Below, one piece after another: positions 19,675 through 29,055 of a stretch of 64,000 nt of DNA. The first letter of the stretch is position 1. Each line of letters begins with the position of its first letter. Below the pieces are notes generated by a model. The model was not told where the DNA came from and did no database searches. It saw only the letters and a list, made by a program, of their open reading frames with translations. Origin of the DNA: Bradyrhizobium sp. C9 (lineage in GTDB: Bacteria > Pseudomonadota > Alphaproteobacteria > Rhizobiales > Xanthobacteraceae); contig NZ_NWTG01000001.1 of assembly GCF_002532045.1 (NCBI RefSeq), positions 744,001-808,000 on the forward strand, in the 5' to 3' direction. Both the position numbers and the translations under genes were made by a program.

Positions 19675-21657
19675 ATGAAGAGGATATCGAGCGAAATGCT
19701 TTCGAGAGATCACGGCGTCGCAGTCGATCCGGTCGCGCTGGAGAAGAGCATCTCCAAGGCAACCGAAGCGCTGCTCGGCTACCGTCAGTCCGACGGGCAT
19801 TGGGTGTTCGAGCTCGAGGCCGACAGCACCATTCCGGCCGAGTACATCCTGCTGCGTCATTATCTGGCCGAGCCGGTCGATGCCGCGCTCGAGGCCAAGA
19901 TCGGCAACTATCTGCGCCGCGTCCAGGGCGCGCATGGCGGCTGGCCGCTGGTGCATGACGGCCCGTTCGACATGAGCGCCAGCGTGAAGTCGTACTTCGC
20001 GCTGAAGATGATCGGCGATTCCGTCGACGCGCCGCACATGGTGCGGGCGCGCGAGGCGATCCGTTCGCGCGGCGGAGCTTCGGGCAGCAACGTGTTCACG
20101 CGCTTCCTGCTCGCGCTCTATGGCGTCGTGACCTGGCGCGCGACGCCGGTGCTGCCGATCGAGATCATGCTGCTGCCGATGTGGTCGCCGTTCCACATCA
20201 ACAAGATCTCCTACTGGGCTCGCACCACCATGGTGCCGCTGATGGTGCTCGCCGCGCTGAAGCCGCGCGCGAAGAATCCGAAGGGCGTCGGCATCGACGA
20301 ATTGTTCCTGGAGGATCCGAAATCGGTCCGCATGGCGCCGAAGGCGCCCCATCAGAGCGCGAGCTGGTTCTATCTGTTCCGCTCGCTCGACGCCGTGCTG
20401 CGCGTGATCGAGCCGATGTTTCCGAAGCGCCTGCGTCAACGCGCAATCGACGCCGCGCTCGCCTTCACCGAAGAGCGGTTGAACGGCGAAGACGGCATGG
20501 GCGCGATCTATCCGCCGATGGCCAACATCGTCATGATGTATGAGGCGCTCGGCAAGGACGAGAATTTCCCGCCGCGCGCGGTCACCCGCCGCGGCATCGA
20601 CAAGCTGCTGGTGGTCGGCGAGCACGAGGCCTATTGCCAGCCTTGCGTCTCGCCAGTGTGGGACACCGCGCTGACCTGTCATGCGCTGCAGGAAGCGGGC
20701 GGCGAGGATACGCTGGCCAAGGCCAAGCAGGGCCTCGACTGGCTGAAGCCGCGCCAGGTGCTGGAGCTGAAGGGCGACTGGGCGGTCAAGGCGCCGGGCG
20801 TCCGTCCCGGTGGCTGGGCGTTCCAGTACAACAACGACCACTATCCCGATCTCGACGATACCGCCGTGGTCGTGATGGCGATGGACCGCGTGCGGCGTCA
20901 CAGCGGAACCAGGGAATATGACGAGGCGATCGCGCGCGGCCGCGAGTGGATCGAGGGGCTGCAGAGCCGCGACGGCGGCTGGGCGGCGTTCGACGCCAAC
21001 AACCTCGAATATTACCTCAACAACATCCCGTTCTCCGATCACGGCGCATTGCTCGATCCACCGACCGAGGATGTCACGGCGCGCTGCATCTCGATGCTGG
21101 GCCAGCTCGGCGAGACCGCCGAGAGCAGCAAGGCGATGGCCGACGGTATTGCCTATCTCCGCCGCACCCAGCTCGCCGAGGGCTCCTGGTACGGCCGCTG
21201 GGGCCTGAATTACGTCTACGGCACCTGGTCGGTGCTCTCCGCGCTGAATGTCGCAGGGGTCGATCGCAACGACCCGATGATTCGGAAAGCGGTCGATTGG
21301 CTGGCGTCCGTCCAGAATCACGACGGCGGCTGGGGCGAGGACGCCGTCAGCTACCGGCTGGATTACAAAGGTTATGAAGTTGCGCCGTCGACCTCCTCAC
21401 AAACGGCATGGGCCTTGCTTGGATTGATGGCGGCCGGAGAGGTCGAAAATCCCGCCGTGGCGCGGGGGGTGGAGTACCTAAAGGCAACACAGACGGAAAA
21501 AGGGCTGTGGGACGAGCAGCGATACACAGCTACGGGGTTTCCGCGGGTATTTTACTTGCGATATCATGGCTACTCGAAGTTCTTTCCGCTCTGGGCGCTG
21601 GCGCGGTATCGGAATTTGAGAAGCACCAATAGCAGGGTGGTAGGGGTCGGGATGTGA
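19675..21657 (+). CDS. shc: Squalene-hopene cyclase
   Basis: 660 residues. The enzyme cyclises squalene to hopene/hopanol at the inner membrane. The catalytic acid motif D-x-D-D is present at D392-L-D394-D395 (DLDDTA), and QW repeats recur through the protein (GRWGLNYVYGTWSVL, NHDGGWGED, QTEKGLWDEQ). The start is either 19675 or an ATG seven codons later (19696); an AGAGGA lies between them, slightly favouring the downstream site. The stop overlaps the GTG of hpnG (GTGA). Confidence 0.96.
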   Translation: MKRISSEMLSRDHGVAVDPVALEKSISKATEALLGYRQSDGHWVFELEADSTIPAEYILLRHYLAEPVDAALEAKIGNYLRRVQGAHGGWPLVHDGPFDMSASVKSYFALKMIGDSVDAPHMVRAREAIRSRGGASGSNVFTRFLLALYGVVTWRATPVLPIEIMLLPMWSPFHINKISYWARTTMVPLMVLAALKPRAKNPKGVGIDELFLEDPKSVRMAPKAPHQSASWFYLFRSLDAVLRVIEPMFPKRLRQRAIDAALAFTEERLNGEDGMGAIYPPMANIVMMYEALGKDENFPPRAVTRRGIDKLLVVGEHEAYCQPCVSPVWDTALTCHALQEAGGEDTLAKAKQGLDWLKPRQVLELKGDWAVKAPGVRPGGWAFQYNNDHYPDLDDTAVVVMAMDRVRRHSGTREYDEAIARGREWIEGLQSRDGGWAAFDANNLEYYLNNIPFSDHGALLDPPTEDVTARCISMLGQLGETAESSKAMADGIAYLRRTQLAEGSWYGRWGLNYVYGTWSVLSALNVAGVDRNDPMIRKAVDWLASVQNHDGGWGEDAVSYRLDYKGYEVAPSTSSQTAWALLGLMAAGEVENPAVARGVEYLKATQTEKGLWDEQRYTATGFPRVFYLRYHGYSKFFPLWALARYRNLRSTNSRVVGVGM

Positions 21658-22409
21658 TTGTTGAGGCGGGGGCCGCCGAGACCGTGGGCAGTAGAATTGA
21701 TCCTCGGCCGGTATTGATTGTGACTGGATTGGTGCAGGAGGCCCGCATCGCGGCCGGTCCCGGCATGATCGTGATTTGCAGCTCGAGCGATCCGCAGCAG
21801 CTGCGTGAATTGCTGGCGACGCTGGATTCGACGAGCTTCCGTGGCGTGATTTCGTTCGGCGTGGCCGGCGGTCTCGATCCGTCGCTGAAGTCGGGCGACG
21901 TCGTGGTCGCGACCGAGGTGATGTCCGGCGATACCCGTTTCCTGGCAGCATCCGCCCTGAACGAAGAGATGATCGCCAGCGCCGCGCTGAAGCGTCGCCG
22001 GATCGTCCGCGGCGGACTTGCCGGCGTCGAAGAGGTGATCGCGGCGAAGGCCTGCAAGGCCGCGCTGCGCTCGATGACGGGCGCGGCCGCAGTCGACATG
22101 GAAAGCCACATCGCTGCAGCCTATGCCGCCAAGGCGGGCGTTCCGTTCGCCGCGCTGCGCGTGATCAGCGATCCAGCGCACCGGGCGCTACCCGAGCTTG
22201 CGAAATCTGCGGTGAAGCCGAACGGCGACATCGACCTGCGCAAGGTGTTGCGCGGCATCGTGCGCAATCCGCGGACGCTGCGGGCGCTGGTGTCGACCGG
22301 TATAGATTTCAATCGCGCGCTGCGCTCGCTGCGCAGCTGCCGCGGCTTCCTGCTCGGCAACGACGTGCTGATGCCGGTGGAAGACGTGCTGGTGGCAAAG
22401 GCGGCCTGA
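21654..22409 (+). CDS. hpnG: Adenosylhopane nucleosidase (hopanoid-associated phosphorylase)
   Basis: 251 residues, purine nucleoside phosphorylase/MTA nucleosidase fold. HpnG removes adenine from adenosylhopane made by HpnH, giving ribosylhopane. Visible: GVISFGVAGGLDPSLKSGDVVVA, and AAAVDMESHIAAAYAAKAGVPFAALRVISD, the family nucleoside-binding region. The GTG start overlaps the shc stop. In this window hpnG is separated from hpnH by four unrelated genes and an end-of-operon terminator. Confidence 0.92.
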   Translation: MIVEAGAAETVGSRIDPRPVLIVTGLVQEARIAAGPGMIVICSSSDPQQLRELLATLDSTSFRGVISFGVAGGLDPSLKSGDVVVATEVMSGDTRFLAASALNEEMIASAALKRRRIVRGGLAGVEEVIAAKACKAALRSMTGAAAVDMESHIAAAYAAKAGVPFAALRVISDPAHRALPELAKSAVKPNGDIDLRKVLRGIVRNPRTLRALVSTGIDFNRALRSLRSCRGFLLGNDVLMPVEDVLVAKAA

Positions 22410-22468
22410 TCCAGTCCCGGTCCGGGACGGCGTTGCTCGCTGTAGCAGGCTCAAACACTCAAGCTCAA

Positions 22469-22501
22469 AAAAGGCCCGATCGCACCGCGATCGGGCCTTT
22501 T
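22469..22501 (+). terminator. Rho-independent terminator after hpnG
   Basis: Perfect 15-base arms (AAAAGGCCCGATCGC and its complement) around the loop ACC. It closes the hpnC-hpnG operon about 60 bases after the hpnG stop. Confidence 0.93.
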
Positions 22502-22703
22502 GCTTTGACGCCACGCCGGTCCGGGTTCGGTGCATTCAAATTTACCGGGCGCGCGTTCGCCGGCTTGCGGGCAGGTGACCCTCGAGGCCGGTTCCTGCCT
22601 GCGCGGATCACTGCATGTCTCCGACGATCACTGTTTCTGCAAGCACAGCCACGGCGTCCGCGGGCGGTGTGCCGTCCTGCGGCCTTGGGCCGCCTGTGGC
22701 TGC

Positions 22704-22757
22704 TTGACAGAGATCGCAATTCAATCGAATATGAATTATGATCCTCTATTCATGAAT
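22704..22757 (+). promoter_or_regulatory. Promoter and palindromic operator candidate of the TetR cassette
   Basis: A consensus -35 TTGACA (22704-22709) is followed after 17 bases by GAATAT (22727-22732). Overlapping and downstream are ATGAAT (22731-22736) and ATTCATGAAT (22748-22757). These form inverted ATGAAT/ATTCAT half-sites, a layout expected for autorepression by the adjacent TetR protein. The stretch is AT-rich compared with its surroundings. Confidence 0.5.
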
Positions 22758-22768
22758 TAAGGTTCATT

Positions 22769-23413
22769 ATGGCAATCGCTGCGGTTCGCCTCAACCAGCT
22801 CGTCGAGACCAAGGCCCGCATTCTGGATGCCGCCAGGGAGGCGGTGGCGCTGAGTGGCTGGAAGGACGCCCAGATCGCCCTGATCGCCTCACGGGCCGGC
22901 GTGGCCACGGGCAGCGTGTATCGCTACTTCGACTCGAAGGCGGACCTGTATGCGCAGGTGCTCGCCCTGGTTTCCGAGCGCGAGGTGGCGGTTGTCGCCG
23001 CGATCGTCGAGGCGGAGGGATCCGCGTCCCAGTGTCTGGTGGACGCGATCTACACCTTCGCGGTGCGGGCGATGCGCGGCCGCCGTCTGGCCTACGCGCT
23101 GATCGCCGAACCCTGTGAGCCTGAGATCGATGCGGCGCGGCTGAAATACCGGGCGGCCCTGGCCGATCAGATCGCAAGGCTGGTCCGGCGCGGCATCGCC
23201 GACGGCGAGTTCGTCGAGATCGATGCGAATGTCGCGGCATCCTGCGTGGCTGGCGCTTTCATGGAGGCGCTGGTCGGTCCGCTGGCGCCCGAAGCAGCGC
23301 CGGACTCCGACGCGGCAAGGGCGATCGCACAATCGATCGCGGGGCTTTCCGCGCGCATGCTGTTTCGCCATCCCGCGCCTGAATTGACCCCCGTGTCGAG
23401 AGTCTCCGCATGA
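22769..23413 (+). CDS. TetR/AcrR-family transcriptional regulator
   Basis: 214 residues. The N-terminal helix-turn-helix is visible at ~14-60 (ILDAAREAVALSGWKDAQIALIASRAGV then SVYRYFDSKADLYAQ); the rest is the helical ligand-binding domain. It is the first gene of a four-gene unit, and its stop overlaps the start of the acyl-CoA dehydrogenase gene (ATGA), so it most likely controls that unit, possibly sensing an acyl-CoA or its precursor. Palindromic ATTCAT half-sites just upstream suggest autoregulation. Confidence 0.92.
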   Translation: MAIAAVRLNQLVETKARILDAAREAVALSGWKDAQIALIASRAGVATGSVYRYFDSKADLYAQVLALVSEREVAVVAAIVEAEGSASQCLVDAIYTFAVRAMRGRRLAYALIAEPCEPEIDAARLKYRAALADQIARLVRRGIADGEFVEIDANVAASCVAGAFMEALVGPLAPEAAPDSDAARAIAQSIAGLSARMLFRHPAPELTPVSRVSA

Positions 23414-25098
23414 ATGCGCGTGTCCAGCCGGTTGCCGCCGCGGAGGCGAAAGCCGCTCCATTTGCGACCCATGAAGTCCGCAATCAGGCGCGGCCGGCCA
23501 CAGGCTTCAACGCGTTCGATGACGACCGCGCATTGAGCGCCCTGATCGCAAGGACCGTGCCGTGGGCAAGAGACAAGCTTTCCGCGCTCGGCGCGCAGGC
23601 CGGCAGCGAAGCCGTGCAGGACGCCGCGCGGCTTGCCAACGAGTACGAACCGAAGCTCGTGACCCATGACCGGTATGGCAACCGCAACGATTGGGTCGAG
23701 TTTCATCCGGCATGGCATCAATTGATGGCGCTGGCGTTCCAGAGCGAGGTCCATGGCCTCGCTTGGTCGACGCACGAGCCGCATGGCCATCTGGCGCGCG
23801 CGGCGCTGAGCTATCTCTGGAATCAGATCGAGAACGGCGTCGGTTGTCCGACCGGCATGGCGTACGCCGCGATCGCCGGGTTTTCCGGCAAGCCGCAATT
23901 CAGCCTGTGGCGGGAGCGAACGCTGGCGGCGGATTACGATCCGCGCCGGCTTCCGATCGAGGCCAAGCGTGCGGCGGTGATCGGCTACGCGATGACCGAG
24001 AAGCAGGGCGGCTCCGATCTGCGTGAGACCCAGACCACCGCGCGCTTCGTCGAGCGCGGCGCGCATGGCGAGATCTATGCGATCACCGGCCACAAATGGT
24101 TTTTCTCGGTGCCGGTCGCCGATGGGTTCTACACGCTGGCACGGACCCAATCCGGCGTCAGCTGCCTGTTCGTGCCGCGCCTGTTGCCGGACGGCAGCGC
24201 CAACCGCATCCACATTCAGCGCCTGAAGGACAAGTGCGGCAACCGTTCGAACGCGTCGAGCGAGATCGAGTATCACGACACCTGGTCGATCCTGGTCGGC
24301 GAGGAAGGCCGCGGCATCGCGGAGATTCTTTCGCATGCGCATTTGACGCGGCTGGATTTCGCGGTCGGCTCCGCCGGTCTGATGCGGCAGGCGTTGAGCC
24401 TGGCCCTGAACCACGCGCAAACGCGAACCGCGTTCGGTAAGCCGATGGCCGAGCTCCCGATGCAGCGCAACGTGCTCGCCGATCTCGCACTCGAGAGCGA
24501 GGCGGCGATGCTGGGCGCATTTCGCGTCGCGCGTGCGACCGACGGCCTGCAGACCAGCGACCATGAGCGGCTGCTGGCGCGGGTCGCGACCCCTGTGGTG
24601 AAGTTCTGGAATTGCCAGCGCGCGCCGGCCTTCACCTACGAGTGTCTGCAGGTGCATGGCGGCAACGGCTTCATCATGGAGAATGCGATGGCGCGGCTCT
24701 ACCGCGAGGCGCCGCTGAACTCGATCTGGGAAGGTACCTCCAACATGATGTGCATGGACGTGCTGCGCGCCATGCAACGGGATGCAAATTGCCGGGACGC
24801 GTTCGTCGACGAACTGCGTGCGAGCAGTGGCCTCAATGCGGTCTATGACCGGAGCACGGACGACCTCGCGGATCGCTTGCGGGCACGTTATCCGGACGAC
24901 GGGCATGCACGGGCGCTGGTCACCCGCATGGCGCATGCGTTGCAGGCCGCCGAGATGTTGCGGCATGGCGATGCTGCCGCCGCCGATCTCTTCGTGCAAT
25001 CCAGGCTTGGTGCGGACGGAATGCATGTGTTCGGCGCGCTTCCGTCGTCGGAGGGCCTTGGCGAGATCGTTGCGCGCGCCTCCGTCATCCGTCACTAG
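23410..25098 (+). CDS. AidB-like acyl-CoA dehydrogenase
   Basis: 562 residues, the AidB length rather than the ~380 of ordinary acyl-CoA dehydrogenases. Matching blocks are YAMTEKQGGSDLRE, TGHKWFFSVPVAD, VHGGNGFIMENAMARLYREA and NSIWEGTSNMM (catalytic-base region). AidB proteins are flavoproteins; in E. coli AidB is part of the adaptive response to alkylation, but many homologues probably act on branched acyl-CoAs. No ada/alkB gene is nearby, and the class II aldolase and Rossmann-protein neighbours point to a catabolic role. FAD binding is expected. It is coupled to the TetR gene by a four-base overlap. Confidence 0.88.
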   Translation: MNARVQPVAAAEAKAAPFATHEVRNQARPATGFNAFDDDRALSALIARTVPWARDKLSALGAQAGSEAVQDAARLANEYEPKLVTHDRYGNRNDWVEFHPAWHQLMALAFQSEVHGLAWSTHEPHGHLARAALSYLWNQIENGVGCPTGMAYAAIAGFSGKPQFSLWRERTLAADYDPRRLPIEAKRAAVIGYAMTEKQGGSDLRETQTTARFVERGAHGEIYAITGHKWFFSVPVADGFYTLARTQSGVSCLFVPRLLPDGSANRIHIQRLKDKCGNRSNASSEIEYHDTWSILVGEEGRGIAEILSHAHLTRLDFAVGSAGLMRQALSLALNHAQTRTAFGKPMAELPMQRNVLADLALESEAAMLGAFRVARATDGLQTSDHERLLARVATPVVKFWNCQRAPAFTYECLQVHGGNGFIMENAMARLYREAPLNSIWEGTSNMMCMDVLRAMQRDANCRDAFVDELRASSGLNAVYDRSTDDLADRLRARYPDDGHARALVTRMAHALQAAEMLRHGDAAAADLFVQSRLGADGMHVFGALPSSEGLGEIVARASVIRH

Positions 25099-25111
25099 GG
25101 GTCTCAGTCAT

Positions 25112-25954
25112 ATGCGTCAGACCGAAGTTTGTGCCGTCAACGATGTCAGGACCCTCGTTGGAGAAGAGGAGTGGGCGACGCGGGTCGATCTCGCGGCGTG
25201 CTACCGCCTGGTCGCGCTCTACGGAATGACCGACCTGATCTACAACCACATCAGCGCGCAGGTCCCGGGGCATGACGACCGGTATCTGATCAATCCGTAC
25301 GGCATGCTCTACGAGGAGATCACGGCGTCGAGCCTCGTCAAGATCGACATCGAGGGCCGGACCTTGCTGCAGCCCGACCACGGCTACAACGTCAACGTGG
25401 CCGGCTTCTACCTGCATGCCCCGATCCATCGCGCACGGCCCGACGTGAAGTGCGTCCTGCATACCCACACCAGGGCCGGCACCGCGGTCAGCACGCTTGC
25501 CGAAGGGCTGCTGCCGCTGTCGCAGACGGCGATGCGGTTTCACGGGCGGATCGGCTATCACGACTTCGAGGGGCCGGCGATCGATCGCGACGAATGCGAC
25601 CGCGTCGTCGCCGATCTCGGCCGCAACAACGTGCTGGTGTTGCGCAATCATGGCCTCCTGGTCTGCGGCAACACGATTCCGCAGGCGTTCAATGCGATCT
25701 ACTGGCTGGAGCAGGCTTGCCGGATCCAGGTCGATGCACTCGGCTGCGGCCGGCCGCTGCACGCGCCGAGCGAACTGGCGATCGGCAACACGGTGACCTG
25801 CTTTGCCGGCACCGAGATCACGCTCGATAATGAGCGCGACACCAATCCGGTGCTGAATGAAGCGGCGCAAAATCTGCAAGCCGGTTACGGGCTGCTGGAA
25901 TGGCCGGCGCTGCGGCGCAGGCTCGACCGCATCGACGCGAGCTACGCGCAATGA
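25112..25954 (+). CDS. Class II aldolase/adducin-family protein
   Basis: 280 residues. Zinc-ligand histidines are visible in LHTHTRAGTAVS (~115-126) and LVLRNHGLLVCG (~175-186), and the phosphate-binding-like segment YNHISAQVPGHDDRYLINP is near residue 45. The family includes fuculose-phosphate-type aldolases, decarboxylases and hydrolases; the substrate here is unknown. It starts 13 bases after the AidB-like gene and overlaps the next gene by four bases (ATGA). An AidB-like dehydrogenase, this protein and a DUF2520 reductase together suggest breakdown of a small branched hydroxy-acid or ketone. Confidence 0.88.
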   Translation: MRQTEVCAVNDVRTLVGEEEWATRVDLAACYRLVALYGMTDLIYNHISAQVPGHDDRYLINPYGMLYEEITASSLVKIDIEGRTLLQPDHGYNVNVAGFYLHAPIHRARPDVKCVLHTHTRAGTAVSTLAEGLLPLSQTAMRFHGRIGYHDFEGPAIDRDECDRVVADLGRNNVLVLRNHGLLVCGNTIPQAFNAIYWLEQACRIQVDALGCGRPLHAPSELAIGNTVTCFAGTEITLDNERDTNPVLNEAAQNLQAGYGLLEWPALRRRLDRIDASYAQ

Positions 25955-26850
25955 GCATGTCGCAGGCCTCGCTGCGGATTGGCTTCATCGGCGCCGGCCG
26001 CGTGGCGCAGACGCTCGCGCCGGCGTTCGCCCGCGCGGATCTGAACGTCGCAGCCTTCTACAACCGTGGTCCCGATGCCGCGCAGCGTCTCGGATCCCGC
26101 ATCCCATCGGCGCGGCCGTTGGCCGGCGCGCAACAGGTCGTGGACAGCTGCGACATGGTCTTCCTGACGGTGAGCGATGACGCGATCCTGCCGGTCTGCC
26201 GCGGTCTGCGCTGGAAGCCGCATCACCGCGTGGTCCATTGCAGTGGCGCGACCGAACTGGCGGCGCTCGATCATGCGCGCTCCGCGGGCGCCGCAACCGG
26301 CGGATTTCACCCAATGCAGATGTTTGCCAATCCCGACGTCGCGCTTGAAGGGCTGCGCGGATGCACCGTCGGCATCGAGGCAGAAGGCGACTTCCGGCAC
26401 GACCTTGAACGGCTCGCCACCAGCATCGGCTGCGAGCCGTTGGCGCTGCCGGCCGGCGTGCGGGCGCTCTATCATGCCTCGGCCTACTACGTCGGTCCGT
26501 TCCTGATCTCGCTGCTCAAGGAAGGCGTCGAGCTCTGGAGGAGCTTTGGCGCCAGCGAGGCCGACGCGCTGCGCGCCATGATGCCGCTGCTGCGGGGCAC
26601 GGTCGCGGCCGTTCTCGACGGTGGCCTCGCCAACGGCATGGGTGGCTGCGTGGCGCGCGGCGACGTTGGGACGATCGTCAAGCACCTGCGGGCCCTGGAC
26701 GAGCGCTTTCCCGCCTCGGGCGCGCTCTATCGCGAACTGGCGCTGCGCAATGTCCCGCTCGGGATCGAGCGCGGCACGCTCAGCGCTGCGCGCGCCGCCG
26801 AGATCGAACAGCTGCTACTCCGAACCCGGCAAACGCAGGCCGCATCCTGA
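25951..26850 (+). CDS. Rossmann-fold DUF2520 protein (predicted NAD(P)-dependent oxidoreductase)
   Basis: 299 residues. N-terminal dinucleotide-binding motif GFIGAGRVAQTLAPAF (~10-25), then VFLTVSDDAILP and VVHCSGATELAAL, and a C-terminal all-alpha DUF2520 domain (HASAYYVGPFLISLLKEG...). It resembles the 6-phosphogluconate dehydrogenase/ketopantoate reductase superfamily. Last gene of the TetR-led unit, followed by a terminator. A second ATG two codons downstream is possible. Substrate unknown. Confidence 0.85.
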   Translation: MSMSQASLRIGFIGAGRVAQTLAPAFARADLNVAAFYNRGPDAAQRLGSRIPSARPLAGAQQVVDSCDMVFLTVSDDAILPVCRGLRWKPHHRVVHCSGATELAALDHARSAGAATGGFHPMQMFANPDVALEGLRGCTVGIEAEGDFRHDLERLATSIGCEPLALPAGVRALYHASAYYVGPFLISLLKEGVELWRSFGASEADALRAMMPLLRGTVAAVLDGGLANGMGGCVARGDVGTIVKHLRALDERFPASGALYRELALRNVPLGIERGTLSAARAAEIEQLLLRTRQTQAAS

Positions 26851-26860
26851 TCCAAGAACA

Positions 26861-26891
26861 AAGGGCCCCGGTTCGCTGAACCGAGGCCCTT
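26861..26891. terminator. Rho-independent terminator between convergent cassette and hpnH
   Basis: Stem AAGGGCC / GGCCCTT with an inner GGTTC / GAACC stem, followed by a short T-rich run. It lies between the end of the DUF2520 gene (plus) and the end of hpnH (minus), so it probably serves both. Confidence 0.8.
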
Positions 26892-26921
26892 CAATCTTTT
26901 GCTCCCCGCTCACATGGAGCA

Positions 26922-28082
26922 TCAGGCGGCGGTGGACGCCTTCGCTTGCTGCTTGGCAGCGGCGGCGGTCGCCTCGTCGCGGCGGATCTCCGAGAGCTTC
27001 TTCTGGACCTGCTCGGCGAAGATGTACTGCGCCGGACGCTGCTTCGACATGTCGATCTCGGGCGCCATCGGACCCGTGGTCTTGATGCCGCGCAGCGCGA
27101 CCCACATCGCCTTCAGCGGATTGTTGATCGCAGCGGTCGCCGCGGTCGGCTCGTAACCGCAATGGGCCATGCAGTCGGCGCACTTCTCGTACTTGCCGGT
27201 GCCGTAGGTCTCCCAATCGGTGGTGTCCATCAGCTCCTTGAAGGTCTTGGCGTAGCCTTCACCGAGCAGATAGCAGGGCTTCTGCCAGCCGAAGATGTTG
27301 CGCGCCGGCATGCCCCAGGGCGTGCACTCGTATTCCTGGTTGCCGGCGAGGAAGTCGAGGAACAGGCCGGAATGCATGAAATTCCACTTCTTGCCCTTGC
27401 CGAGCGCAAAGACGTCGCGGAACAGCTTCTTGGTCTTGGTGCGGTTGAGGAAGTGCTCCTGGTCGGGCGCACGCTCATAGGCATAACCCGGCGACATCGA
27501 GACGCCGACGCCGAGCTCGGTGGTGAAGTCGAGGAATTTTGCGATCTCCTCAGCCGGATGGCCGTCGAAGATGGTGGCGTTGACGTTGACCGTGAAGCCG
27601 CGTGCCTTCGCCGCCTTGATCGCGGAGACGGCGCGATCGAACACGCCCTTCTGCGACACCGCCTTGTCGTGATGGTCCTTCAGGCCGTCGAGATGCACCG
27701 AGAAGAACAAATAGGGCGACGGCTCGAACAGATCGAGCTTCTTCTCGAGCAGCAGCGCATTGGTGCACAGCGAGACGAATTTCTTGCGCGCCACGAGGCC
27801 GCGCACGATCTCGCCGATCTCCTTGTGGATCAGCGGCTCGCCGCCGGGGATCGCCACCATCGGTGCGCCGCATTCATCGGCCGCGTCCCAGCACTCCTGC
27901 GCAGTCATGCGGCGGTTGAGGATCGCATCGGGATAATCGATCTTGCCGCAGCCAACGCAGGCGAGGTTGCAACGGAACAGGGGTTCCAGCATCAGCACGA
28001 GCGGATAGCGTTTGCGGCCAAGCAGCTTCTGCTTGATCAGATAACCGCCGATACGCATTTCCTTGAAGAACGGTATAGCCAT
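26922..28082 (-). CDS. hpnH: Adenosylhopane synthase, radical SAM
   Basis: 386 residues from MAIPFFKEMRIGGYLIKQ, the usual HpnH start; an upstream ATG (28103) is less likely. The radical-SAM cluster motif is C38-x3-C42-x2-C45 in CNLACVGCGKI. HpnH adds the 5'-deoxyadenosyl group to hopene, the first step of C35 side-chain synthesis. A further cysteine group near the C-terminus (KYEKCADCMAHCGYEP) fits a SPASM-like region. It is downstream of ispH on the same strand, 46 bases apart, so the two are probably co-transcribed and oriented against the hpnC-hpnG operon. Confidence 0.94.
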   Translation of the reverse strand: MAIPFFKEMRIGGYLIKQKLLGRKRYPLVLMLEPLFRCNLACVGCGKIDYPDAILNRRMTAQECWDAADECGAPMVAIPGGEPLIHKEIGEIVRGLVARKKFVSLCTNALLLEKKLDLFEPSPYLFFSVHLDGLKDHHDKAVSQKGVFDRAVSAIKAAKARGFTVNVNATIFDGHPAEEIAKFLDFTTELGVGVSMSPGYAYERAPDQEHFLNRTKTKKLFRDVFALGKGKKWNFMHSGLFLDFLAGNQEYECTPWGMPARNIFGWQKPCYLLGEGYAKTFKELMDTTDWETYGTGKYEKCADCMAHCGYEPTAATAAINNPLKAMWVALRGIKTTGPMAPEIDMSKQRPAQYIFAEQVQKKLSEIRRDEATAAAAKQQAKASTAA

Positions 28083-28128
28083 TAGACGATTTTCTTTCTG
28101 CACTTATTCAAAGGGAAGTGGGTTCAGA

Positions 28129-29055
28129 TCAGCCCGCAGTCAGTTCGGCCGGCAGCCGGAATTCGATATTTTCTTCTCGGCCCGGAACGACCGAGACCGA
28201 CACCGGTCCGATGCGCCGCAGGGCCTCGATGACATCGTCGACCAAAACCTCAGGTGCCGATGCACCCGCCGTAATGCCGACGGCCTTCGCATCCTTCAGC
28301 CAATCCGGGTTGAGCTCGCTCCCATCGGCAATGAGATAACTCGCGACACCAACCTCGGTGCCGATCTCACGAAGCCTGTTCGAGTTGGAACTATTGGCGG
28401 CCCCCACCACCAAAATGACGTCCACCAGCTTACTCAGGTCCCTTACCGCAGATTGGCGGTTCTGTGTCGCATAGCAGATATCCCTGATGTCCGGGCCTTG
28501 AATATCTGTAAATTTTGCCTGAAGGGCCGCGATGATGTCCCTTGTGTCGTCCACGGACAGGGTGGTCTGGGTGATGTAGGCGACCGGGGCGTCGGTCGGC
28601 AGCCGCAATTCCGCCACATCCTGAACGCTCTGGACCAGCAGGACCGGCCCCGGAACCTGGCCCATGGTTCCCTCGACCTCGGGATGGCCGGCATGCCCGA
28701 TCAGGATCAGGGCGCGGCCCCTCGAGATGTAGCGCTTGCCCTGGTTGTGGACCTTGGTGACGAGCGGGCAGGTGGCATTGAGCACGGGCAGGTCGCGGGC
28801 CTCCGCTTCCTCCTCGACGCTCCGGGCGACGCCATGGGCACTGAAGACGGTGACCGCCTTGGCCGGTACTTCCGACAGGTCCTCGACGAAGATCGCGCCC
28901 TTCTTCTTCAGGCTTTCGACCACGTATTTGTTGTGAACGATCTCGTGGCGGACATAGACCGGCGGGCCATACTTCTGCAGCGCGCGCTCGACGATTTCGA
29001 TCGCGCGCACAACGCCCGCGCAGAAGCCGCGCGGCTGAGCAAGAAACACTTCCAT
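28129..29055 (-). CDS. ispH: 4-hydroxy-3-methylbut-2-enyl diphosphate reductase
   Basis: 308 residues from [15 protein letters not shown]; a start six codons earlier is possible. It is the last enzyme of the MEP pathway and makes IPP and DMAPP. The three cluster cysteines are in PRGFCAGV (C12), LNATCPLV and ICYATQNRQ. Placement in the hopanoid locus fits a dedicated precursor supply for squalene. It appears to head the ispH-hpnH unit. Rhizobia can carry a second ispH elsewhere, which cannot be judged here. Confidence 0.95.
   Translation of the reverse strand: MEVFLAQPRGFCAGVVRAIEIVERALQKYGPPVYVRHEIVHNKYVVESLKKKGAIFVEDLSEVPAKAVTVFSAHGVARSVEEEAEARDLPVLNATCPLVTKVHNQGKRYISRGRALILIGHAGHPEVEGTMGQVPGPVLLVQSVQDVAELRLPTDAPVAYITQTTLSVDDTRDIIAALQAKFTDIQGPDIRDICYATQNRQSAVRDLSKLVDVILVVGAANSSNSNRLREIGTEVGVASYLIADGSELNPDWLKDAKAVGITAGASAPEVLVDDVIEALRRIGPVSVSVVPGREENIEFRLPAELTAG

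Larger units (their letters stand above)
22410..22768. other. Intergenic stretch between hpnG and the TetR cassette
   Basis: Contains the hpnG-operon terminator (22469-22501), ~200 GC-rich bases in which I see nothing, and an AT-rich promoter/operator region at 22704-22768 before the TetR gene. Confidence 0.6.
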
